Assembly (NCBI GenBank): GCA_035532215.1
Contig: DATKRK010000321.1
Location: forward strand, 1-12,417
Length of the DNA stretch: 12,417 nt
Source of the DNA: JAICIG01 sp035532215
GTDB taxonomy: Bacteria > Planctomycetota > Planctomycetia > Pirellulales > JAICIG01
Reading direction: 5' to 3'
The position numbers and the translations under genes were made by a program. Positions 1 to 9,365 of the stretch are shown piece by piece (the stretch's first letter is position 1; every line of letters starts with the position of its first letter). The notes under the pieces are model-generated. The model did not search any database. It saw nothing but the letters and a program-made list of their open reading frames with translations, and was not told the origin of the DNA.

Positions 1-136
1 CACGATTCAGACGCCGGGTCTTCGGGCGAGCGTCCATTCTCGCATCCTCCTACTTTGGTCAGCAGAAGGATGACGAATCAGGCGTTCACTGAAAACCCGG
101 CTTTTTCAAGTCACACCCGCAATCCGATAGAGTCAG

Positions 137-157
137 GAAAATCCAAAATCGAAAATG
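137..157. repeat. Three tandem A-rich heptamers next to the gltA stop
   Basis: Three consecutive heptamers of the form (G/C)AAAAT(C/G) lie 7 bases beyond the citrate synthase stop codon. From recall, such runs are common beside genes in planctomycetes, but I could not check copy number. The surrounding stretch 1-164 holds no gene I can support. It has an imperfect inverted repeat (36-48 against 67-78) and no convincing terminator: the hairpin candidate near 90-108 has only A-T arms. Confidence 0.45.
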
Positions 158-164
158 CCCCCAA

Positions 165-1451
165 TTAGCGCTTGCTGCGTTCGACGAATTCGCGGTTCGT
201 CTCGCCGGTGTAGATTTGCCGGGGGCGGCAGATGCGCTTGGTGGGCGAACGGTGCATTTCTTGCCAGTGCGCGATCCAGCCGGGCAGCCGGCCGATGGCG
301 AACAGCACCGTGAACATCTGCACGGGCAGCCCCATCGCCCGGTAGATGATGCCGGAGTAGAAATCGACGTTCGGGTACAGCTTGCGCTCGATGAAGTAGG
401 GATCGCTGAGCGCGGCGCTTTCCAGTTCCTGGGCGATGTCGAAGATCGGGTCCTTGATCTTGAGCTTCTTGACCAGCCGGTCGCAGGCGGTTTTGATGAT
501 CGAGGCCCGCGGGTCGAAGTTCTTGTAGACGCGGTGACCAAAGCCCATCAGCCGGAAGTGGCTGTTTTTGTCCTTGGCCATGTTGATGTATTTCTTCACG
601 TCGCCGCCGTCCGCGCGAATCGCTTCGAGCATTTCGACGCAGGCCTGGTTGGCGCCGCCGTGCAGCGGCCCCCACAGCGCGCAGATGCCGGCCGAGATCG
701 AAGCGAACAAATTCGCGTTGCTCGAGCCAACCATCCGCACGGTCGACGTGCTGCAATTCTGCTCGTGATCGGCGTGGACGATCAACAGCAGGTTCAGCGC
801 CTCGACGAAGTCGGGGTCGATCTCGTAAGGCTCGCTGGGCACGGCGAACATCATCTGCAAGAAGTTCTGGCAGTACGACAGATCGTTGCGCGGATAGATG
901 AACGGCTGGCCGATCGATTTCTTGTAGCTGAAGGCGGCGATCGTGGGCAGCTTGGCGATCAGCCGGTGAATCGAGATTTCGACCTGCTCGGGATTGTGCG
1001 GATCGAGCGAGTCTTGATAGAAGGTCGACAGCGCCCCGACCACCGAGCTGAGAATGGCCATCGGATGGGCGTCGCGGGGGAAGCCGTTGTAGAAGGCCTT
1101 CATCTCCTCGTGCAGCATCGTGTGGCGCCGCAGGGCGCAGCGAAAGTTCTCTAACTGCCCGGCGGTCGGCAATTCGCCGTAAATCAGCAAATAGCTGGTT
1201 TCGATGAAGTCGCAACGCTGGGCCAGCGTCTCGATCGGATAGCCGCGGTACCGCAGCACGCCCTGTTCGCCGTCGAGAAACGTGATGCCGCTGGTCGTCG
1301 AGCCGGTGTTGACGTAGCCTTCGTCGAGCGTGACAAAGCCCGTTTGGGCGCGAAGTTGCGAGATGTCTACGGCATGCTCGCCCTCGGTTCCCGTGACGAT
1401 CGGCAGATCGATTTCTCGGTCCCCGAGACGAAGTTTTGCCACTTCGCTCAT
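165..1451 (-). CDS. gltA: Citrate synthase (type II, GltA-like)
   Basis: Citrate synthase condenses oxaloacetate with acetyl-CoA to give citrate and CoA, the entry step of the TCA cycle, in the cytoplasm. The 428-residue length is close to that of E. coli GltA. The family's catalytic residues are visible: His264 in GPLHGGAN, His306 in GFGHRVYKNFDPRA and Asp363 in NVDFYSG. The substrate-binding stretch HADHEQNCSTSTVRMVGSS lies at 226-244. An upstream in-frame codon would add 22 residues (to 1517). The ATG at 1451 is preferred because AAAGGA sits 8 bases before it and the family begins near this point. The gene lies 80 bases downstream of the CYTH gene on the same strand, so it may be read from the same transcript or from its own promoter; I see no clear promoter in that gap. 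Identification is secure. Confidence 0.98.
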   Translation of the reverse strand: MSEVAKLRLGDREIDLPIVTGTEGEHAVDISQLRAQTGFVTLDEGYVNTGSTTSGITFLDGEQGVLRYRGYPIETLAQRCDFIETSYLLIYGELPTAGQLENFRCALRRHTMLHEEMKAFYNGFPRDAHPMAILSSVVGALSTFYQDSLDPHNPEQVEISIHRLIAKLPTIAAFSYKKSIGQPFIYPRNDLSYCQNFLQMMFAVPSEPYEIDPDFVEALNLLLIVHADHEQNCSTSTVRMVGSSNANLFASISAGICALWGPLHGGANQACVEMLEAIRADGGDVKKYINMAKDKNSHFRLMGFGHRVYKNFDPRASIIKTACDRLVKKLKIKDPIFDIAQELESAALSDPYFIERKLYPNVDFYSGIIYRAMGLPVQMFTVLFAIGRLPGWIAHWQEMHRSPTKRICRPRQIYTGETNREFVERSKR

Positions 1452-1459
1452 CCAGGCGT

Positions 1460-1465
1460 TCCTTT
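1460..1465 (-). promoter_or_regulatory. Shine-Dalgarno site of gltA
   Basis: AAAGGA reads on the minus strand with an 8-base spacer to the ATG at 1451. It is one of only two good ribosome binding sites seen in this window and decides the gltA start against the longer frame that opens at 1517. Confidence 0.75.
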
Positions 1466-1531
1466 CTACGGCCAAGCTCGTTCGGTCGCCAGCGCCGGCG
1501 TCGCCGTCGCAGCACATTCCAAAACGGCAGT

Positions 1532-2083
1532 TTAGCCGCGGGAACTCCGCTCCACAAGTAACAGGTCGCTATAAGAACTCGCCACGAGATGCGGCGGCTC
1601 GATGGCGAACTCGCGGCTCAATGCCGCCAATTTCACATACCCGGCGGCGTCTTCTTCGTCGGGGGCGAGCACGGCTTCGAATTCCAGAAAATCGCCCAAG
1701 CCTTCCACGCGGTCGAGATGGATCCGCACATTTTCATGCAGATAGATTTCGCGCTGCTTGTCCACCACGACCAGCACTCCGTACGCCGCGGCCAGCGCCT
1801 GCTTTAGCGCCGCCGCGTCGGTCACGTCGACGAGCAGATAATCGCTCGGCTTCGCCTGCTCGCCGTCGGCTCGCGCATACCAGACGAGTTGGGCGGGCAA
1901 ACCTTGGCGCTCGCGCAATTTGAGCCGGCCTCTGGCGCCGGCAAAATAGGCGTCGGTTTGCCGCTCCACGCCGAGCGTCGCCGTCGCCAGACGCGCGGCG
2001 ATCGGTCTAGCGGCATCGACCGACGCAATGCGCGCCTTCAGCTCGATATTACGCCGCGGTTGCTGAGGCGAAGCAGAAGCCAT
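1532..2083 (-). CDS. CYTH-domain protein (class IV adenylate cyclase / CyaB-like)
   Basis: This 183-residue protein matches the CYTH superfamily, which includes CyaB-type class IV adenylate cyclases, thiamine triphosphatases and inorganic tri/polyphosphatases. These fold as a beta-tunnel binding a triphosphate and metal ions. Visible signatures are NIELKARI at 12-19 (the ExExK motif with Asn in the first position), GRLKLRERQG at 52-61, and VDKQREIYLHENVRIHLD followed by VEGLGDFLEFEAV, spanning 107-138. The basic and acidic residues of these motifs would line the tunnel. The ATG at 2083 lies one base after the stop of the prolyl isomerase gene, with no Shine-Dalgarno of its own, so translation is probably coupled. 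The open frame extends further upstream (to 2212), but only as overlap with the isomerase gene. Domain assignment is firm. The actual reaction (cyclase, triphosphatase or other) cannot be told from sequence. Confidence 0.88.
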   Translation of the reverse strand: MASASPQQPRRNIELKARIASVDAARPIAARLATATLGVERQTDAYFAGARGRLKLRERQGLPAQLVWYARADGEQAKPSDYLLVDVTDAAALKQALAAAYGVLVVVDKQREIYLHENVRIHLDRVEGLGDFLEFEAVLAPDEEDAAGYVKLAALSREFAIEPPHLVASSYSDLLLVERSSRG

Positions 2084-2084
2084 G

Positions 2085-3494
2085 CTAGCGCGCGGCGGGC
2101 GCTCCGGGGCGACGCGCCGTTTCTCGTTTTTTCTCTTGGGCCGCCTGCCCCTCCTGGAAAACCGTCCAGATTTGCGGCTTGTATTCCTCGACAATCTTCT
2201 TGACGAATTCATTCTTTGCTTTTTTGGCGCGTTCGTCGACGATCAGTTTCTTGATCTCGCGTTGCTTTTCTTCGAAGGAAATGGCGCCGGCCGGAGTGTG
2301 TTCGACGACGCGGAAGATCTGCACGCCGTCTTCGTCCTCCAGAATCGGGCTCATGGCCCCGACGGGCAACGTGAACAACGCTCGATCGAGCGCGGCGAAC
2401 TTCAGACTGCCTTGGTTCGTCCAGTCCCGCTTGCCCCCTGCGGCGGCGGTCGGGCCTTCCGAGCGGGCTTTGGCCACCGCCTCCCACGGTACGCCGGCGC
2501 GCACCTGGTTTCCCATCTCGGCGATGAGCTGGCGCGCTGCTTGCTTCGTGCGGCCGTCGAACTTGGCCAGCAACTGTTCCCAACGGACCTTCGCCGAAAA
2601 CTTGTACTCTTCGTAGTGGGCCTGGTAATAGTCCAACAGGTCGTCGGGATGAACCTCTTCGTCGACCTTCGTGTGATCGCTCAAGAACTGCGCCGCCAGT
2701 TGTTGCTCGACGAACATCTGCTTGTGCTTTTCCAGCGAACTGCCTTCGGCCTTCAGTTGGGCGTCCAAGGCGGCCTCGGCGTCGAGCTTGCGCTCTTTGA
2801 GCAAGATCGGCAAGACGCTCCGGTCGAAGATCATTTCGACCTGCTTCCAGGTTTTTTCGAGTTCTTCCTTGGGCACCTTGCGCCGCACCTCCGACAGCAA
2901 AACTTTTTGCGGAATCAACTGATTTATGTGCTGGAAGACCAACACGGAGAGCAATTGCTGATGTTGGGCGGGCGGGACGCGGCGCGACTTGTGGGCGAAC
3001 TCCTTGTTGACGTCCGTGATGACGTCGCCTAACAAGATGTGCTCGTTCGGGCCGATTCGTGCGATCCGTTTGGTCGTTTCCAGTTCAATCGGCGCGCCCT
3101 TGGCCGAAGGGTCGCCGCCGGGCGCCGGAGATGCGCCCGGCGCCGAGATTCGCAAGCGCGCGCTGCTGGGCGGTGCGGCGGACCGATGAAAGGCGGCGCG
3201 CCGACCCGACGCGGGATCGCTCGTCGGACCATTGCCGCCGGCCCGAGGGGCGGCGCTGGTCGTCGGATAACGCGCGGCCGAGGAGCGTGTGGACGGGGAT
3301 TGCGTCGATGGATATCGCGTTGGATAACGATTTGCCGTGCGCGTGGGCGAAGGCGGCGCGTCGACGACTTGGCCTAGCGCCAGCGACGCATCGAACGCGC
3401 GCAGCCAATCAACCGGCCAACCTTCGCGCGCCCAAAGCGCTGCAGCCAAGGCGGCCGTGATGCAAAACAAGATCGGATAAAAAAGCCTGGCCAC
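2085..3494 (-). CDS. Membrane-anchored parvulin-type peptidyl-prolyl isomerase (PpiC/SurA-like)
   Basis: Proteins of this type catalyse cis-trans isomerisation at proline bonds and act as chaperones outside the cytoplasm. Residues 5-22 form a hydrophobic N-terminal segment, either an uncleaved anchor or a signal peptide without an obvious cleavage site. Residues 45-135 are a Pro/Ser/Thr/Arg-rich linker with repeated RYP units (56-58, 60-62, 75-77). Residues 150-290 are a helical SurA_N-like region. Residues 300-400 form the parvulin domain, with the typical late block GSLKFAALDRALFTLPVGAMSPILEDEDGVQI around 362-393 followed by FRVVEH. The C-terminal tail is charged and helical. The start is a GTG with no good Shine-Dalgarno; no other start codon upstream of the hydrophobic segment is evident. 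The gene follows mfd by 90 bases and is probably co-transcribed with the CYTH gene. The family is confident; the client proteins are unknown. Confidence 0.88.
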   Translation of the reverse strand: MARLFYPILFCITAALAAALWAREGWPVDWLRAFDASLALGQVVDAPPSPTRTANRYPTRYPSTQSPSTRSSAARYPTTSAAPRAGGNGPTSDPASGRRAAFHRSAAPPSSARLRISAPGASPAPGGDPSAKGAPIELETTKRIARIGPNEHILLGDVITDVNKEFAHKSRRVPPAQHQQLLSVLVFQHINQLIPQKVLLSEVRRKVPKEELEKTWKQVEMIFDRSVLPILLKERKLDAEAALDAQLKAEGSSLEKHKQMFVEQQLAAQFLSDHTKVDEEVHPDDLLDYYQAHYEEYKFSAKVRWEQLLAKFDGRTKQAARQLIAEMGNQVRAGVPWEAVAKARSEGPTAAAGGKRDWTNQGSLKFAALDRALFTLPVGAMSPILEDEDGVQIFRVVEHTPAGAISFEEKQREIKKLIVDERAKKAKNEFVKKIVEEYKPQIWTVFQEGQAAQEKKRETARRPGAPAAR

Positions 3495-3584
3495 GTTTGC
3501 TTGCGATGCTTCCGCGAGGAGACTTGAAAGCCAGGAAAAGGTCTCGCGCCCGCTGGCGAGCGCGGCGGGAGTATAGACGGATCA

Positions 3585-6989
<3,405 letters not shown>

Positions 6990-7036
6990 GGCGGAAGGGT
7001 GAAGGGGGAACAAGGGGATGCGAAAGATCTTTTACG

Positions 7037-7062
7037 TAGCCCAGGCATAAATGCCTGGGCTA
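7037..7062. repeat. Perfect 12-bp-arm palindrome between the oxidoreductase gene and mfd
   Basis: The arms TAGCCCAGGCAT and ATGCCTGGGCTA pair perfectly around a two-base loop. The hairpin lies 17 bases after the oxidoreductase stop and 47 bases before the mfd ATG. There is no run of T after it in the direction of transcription, so it is not a standard intrinsic terminator, although it could still stall polymerase or protect the 3' end of the oxidoreductase mRNA. A related copy occurs at 12328-12358, which marks it as a dispersed element. Confidence 0.75.
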
Positions 7063-7079
7063 TTTAAAAGCGGAATAAC

Positions 7080-8528
7080 TCACTCCGATTTAATTCGCCG
7101 TTTGATTTCTTGCAGTTGTTTTGCTTCGGGCAGATCTTTGTAATGAGCGTCGAGCGGGTAGCAGCCGGAGACGAGGCCGTGCCGTGGGGCGGTCGTGCAG
7201 TCGCTGAAGGTGCGGCAGACGCGTTTGCGGGCGAGACGCCCGAGGGCCAGCGTGTCGGCCGGCAATTCGGGATAGGATAACACCATCCGGCCGAGGCCAA
7301 CGGCATCGATCCAGCCAGCCCGCACGAGGGCCTGCGCCGCGTGCGGCAAGTAATCTTGCAGATAGGAATACCCCGTGCCGACCAGCGGCAAGCCGGGGAC
7401 GGCCTGCTTGCAGACCTTGGCGGCGTGAATCTGCCGCACCACGCCGCACAACGGGTCTTCGGGCGGCTGATAGCCGTCGCTGGGCGGAAAGATCGCCGGC
7501 CGTTGCACGTGCGGATTGTAATACGGGCTGCCGCACGAGATGTTGACGGTCGCCACGCCGAGTTCCTTGAGAATTCCAAGCAGCCGGATCGGCTCGGCCA
7601 GATCCATTTCGAGCGGATTCGCCGCGTCGACGCCGAAGCCGTATTGGTAAGGCAACAGCGACTCATACGCCATCGGCCGGCCGACTTCGCGGCTCGTGGC
7701 AAAGGGAACCGTGTCGAACACGCTCAGCCGCACGCCGACGAGCAGATCGGGGTAACGGTCGCGGATGCGGCCGATCGTCGTCGCGAGCAGGCGAGTTCGG
7801 CCCTCGAAGTCGCCGCCAAAACGGCCGGGCCGTACGCGGGCACTCAAAAACTCGTGCAGCAAATAGCCGTGGCAGCTTTTGACGTCGACGAAATGAAAGC
7901 CGACCTCGCGAGCCAGGCCCGCCGCCGCGACGAAGAGGTCGATCAGCCGCTCGATTTCATGATCGGTCCAGACGATCGAAGCATCCGCCGCGTCGATGCC
8001 GTATTTGGCGTCGAGCAACGGATGATGATAGGCGATCCGCGGTTCAAGGCGGTGCGAGTTCGGCCGGCAGAAGCGGCCCGAGTGCGTCAATTGCAAGCCG
8101 ACGAGCAGATTGTCGGTCGTGCCGAAGCGTTCGCGGTGCGCCCGTTGCAATTCGTCCAAAAGCGCGGCCAGGCCGGCGCGGTTCTCAGGAGTCGCCAAGG
8201 TCTGTCGCGGGTTAGCCCGGCCGCCCGCTTCGACGGCGGCCGCTTCGCCGCCCCAGATCAGCTTGGCGCCGCTCAGCCCGAAGTTTCGCCAGCGCCGCAA
8301 TGTATGTTCCGAGGGCGAGCCGTCGCGCTCGGCGTCCCAGCCTTCCATCGGATGAATGCACCAGCGATTGCCGACCGTAAAGCCGCCGATCACGAGCGGC
8401 TCGGCCAAGGGAGAGCCGGCGGCCGCGATCAGCACTTCGTCGTCCAGCGGCAATTCGAGCCCGAGTTCATCGAGTCTCGCCCGCAGCGCCGAAACCGTTT
8501 TGAGTTGTGCGATCTTAGGATAATTCAA
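7080..8528 (-). CDS. NADH:flavin oxidoreductase, Old Yellow Enzyme family
   Basis: Enzymes of this family use an FMN-bearing TIM barrel to reduce activated double bonds or related substrates with NAD(P)H. In the 482-residue protein, barrel signatures are HPMEGWD (59-65), LIWGGEAAAV (90-99), LQLTHSGR (145-152), the active-site segment CHGYLLHEFL (219-228), GVRLSVFD near 265-272, and a late ISCGSPYYNP followed by VGTGYSYLQDYLPHA and GLGRM. It is longer than the roughly 340-370 residues of simple members. The C-terminal tail has Cys438, Cys444 and Cys456, resembling the 4Fe-4S site of dienoyl-CoA reductase-like members but not matching it fully. The start is set at the TTG at 8528, where GAAGG lies 8 bases upstream and the protein begins MNYPKIAQLKT. 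A TTG at 8594 would add 22 residues but runs into the divergent promoter. The substrate is unknown. Confidence 0.9.
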   Translation of the reverse strand: MNYPKIAQLKTVSALRARLDELGLELPLDDEVLIAAAGSPLAEPLVIGGFTVGNRWCIHPMEGWDAERDGSPSEHTLRRWRNFGLSGAKLIWGGEAAAVEAGGRANPRQTLATPENRAGLAALLDELQRAHRERFGTTDNLLVGLQLTHSGRFCRPNSHRLEPRIAYHHPLLDAKYGIDAADASIVWTDHEIERLIDLFVAAAGLAREVGFHFVDVKSCHGYLLHEFLSARVRPGRFGGDFEGRTRLLATTIGRIRDRYPDLLVGVRLSVFDTVPFATSREVGRPMAYESLLPYQYGFGVDAANPLEMDLAEPIRLLGILKELGVATVNISCGSPYYNPHVQRPAIFPPSDGYQPPEDPLCGVVRQIHAAKVCKQAVPGLPLVGTGYSYLQDYLPHAAQALVRAGWIDAVGLGRMVLSYPELPADTLALGRLARKRVCRTFSDCTTAPRHGLVSGCYPLDAHYKDLPEAKQLQEIKRRIKSE

Positions 8529-8536
8529 ATCAATGA

Positions 8537-8541
8537 CCTTC
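8537..8541 (-). promoter_or_regulatory. Shine-Dalgarno site that sets the oxidoreductase start
   Basis: GAAGG reads on the minus strand with an 8-base spacer to the TTG at 8528. The other candidate starts, GTG at 8561 and TTG at 8594, lack a properly spaced site. Confidence 0.55.
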
Positions 8542-8577
8542 AAATCATTCTGCGCCGCCACCCCTTCGCTTGAAAAA

Positions 8578-8607
8578 TTGACAATCGACCTCAAGCGGGT
8601 GTATACT
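8578..8607 (+). promoter_or_regulatory. Near-consensus sigma-70 promoter of the HNH cassette
   Basis: TTGACA (8578-8583) matches the -35 consensus exactly and TATACT (8602-8607) matches the -10 at five of six bases, with an 18-base spacer. Transcription should start near 8613-8614, giving a leader of about 40 bases to the ATG at 8653. The leader contains a five-codon frame (ATG at 8618 to TAG at 8633-8635) and no Shine-Dalgarno close to 8653. The palindromic GTATAC in the -10 also offers TATACA on the minus strand, so it might serve the divergent oxidoreductase gene, but no good -35 is seen for that. Confidence 0.7.
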
Positions 8608-8652
8608 AAGTGTTCCGATGAGAGGGATAATTTAGCGGTGATCGCCTAAAAT

Positions 8653-8913
8653 ATGAGCGCCACGTTGCCAGCCGTGCTTGATCGGTTTCTCGATCCTATC
8701 GCCGAATGTTTGACGCCCGAAGTCGCCGAACGAATCCTCAAATCGCGTCCCGACCCCCGACTACAAGAGCGGATCGACCAATTGGCGGACAAGGCGAATA
8801 ACGGCCTATTGTCCGAAGGGGAAAGAGACGAGTATCGCGACATCGTCGAAGCCATCGACCTGGTCGGCATCATCAAAGCGAAGGCCCGCGCCGCCCTGGT
8901 CCGCCGCGAATAA
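8653..8913 (+). CDS. Conserved hypothetical protein, partner of the HNH gene (86 aa)
   Basis: This small protein has no domain I can name. It looks soluble and almost entirely helical: VLDRFLDPIAECLTPEVAERILKSR, then DPRLQERIDQLADKANNGLLSEGERDEYRDIVEAIDLVGIIKAKARAAL spanning roughly 34-82. It has a central turn at NNGLLSEGE and a basic C-terminus. It has no membrane segment and one cysteine (19). I recall similar short proteins with the order ILK-xR-DPxLQxRIDxLA-xKxNxGxLxxxERxEY in planctomycetes, often directly before an HNH gene, as here. It is read from the strong promoter at 8578-8607 and its stop is two bases before the next ATG, so the two are surely co-expressed. Its role is unknown; an antitoxin, inhibitor or accessory subunit of the nuclease are possibilities only. 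Confidence 0.82.
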   Translation: MSATLPAVLDRFLDPIAECLTPEVAERILKSRPDPRLQERIDQLADKANNGLLSEGERDEYRDIVEAIDLVGIIKAKARAALVRRE

Positions 8914-8915
8914 CG

Positions 8916-9311
8916 ATGAACGCGGCGACACGTCGAGCCGTTCATCGCAGAGCGGAAAACCGCTGCGAGTATTGCTTGCTGCCGCAGAGCGCGGTGGACA
9001 TTCGCTTCCATGTGGAGCACATCGTGGCGCGCCAGCACCGCGTTGACAACTCCCTGGCGAATCTGGCGCTGGCTTGCGACCGCTGCAATTTTCTCAAGGG
9101 ACCGAACATGGCCAGCATTGATCCAGACGACGGAGCAATGACTAGACTCTACCATCCAAGGCAAGACGCTTGGAACGACCATTTTCAATTGGAAGGCGCC
9201 GCAATCATCGGAATCACGCCTATTGGCCGGGCGACGGCGCGGCTGCTTGAAATGAATGCGCCGCGTCGATTGCAGCTGCGCGCCATATTGCTCGCAACGC
9301 GTTCGTGGTGA
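8916..9311 (+). CDS. HNH endonuclease-like protein (131 aa)
   Basis: HNH proteins cleave nucleic acids with a beta-beta-alpha metal finger. The zinc-binding pairs are Cys17-x2-Cys20 and Cys54-x2-Cys57. The catalytic His block is FHVEHI (31-36) with Asn45 or Asn49 as the central residue, and CDRCNFLKG follows at 54-62. The C-terminal half (MTRLYHPRQDAWNDHF, then IIGITPIGRATARLLEMN) is the part typical of the planctomycete and cyanobacterial single-domain members and carries no known targeting domain. All expected finger residues are present, so it is probably active. The start is the first ATG, two bases after the upstream stop. The gene ends 54 bases from the convergent pcrA stop. DNA target and biological role (defence, homing, toxin or repair) are unknown. 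Confidence 0.9.
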   Translation: MNAATRRAVHRRAENRCEYCLLPQSAVDIRFHVEHIVARQHRVDNSLANLALACDRCNFLKGPNMASIDPDDGAMTRLYHPRQDAWNDHFQLEGAAIIGITPIGRATARLLEMNAPRRLQLRAILLATRSW

Positions 9312-9365
9312 CTGCGCTAACAACCCTATGCCCGCTGGTTCTTGTTCCTGCATCGGCCACAAACC

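Noticed and set aside
133..1557. Second minus-strand frame of 474 codons overlapping gltA
   Set aside because: Arginine-rich out-of-frame translation; the gltA frame carries all the catalytic residues.
7037..7062. Palindrome as an intrinsic terminator of the oxidoreductase gene
   Set aside because: No T-run follows the stem in the transcribed direction, and a second copy exists elsewhere, so a dispersed repeat is the better call.
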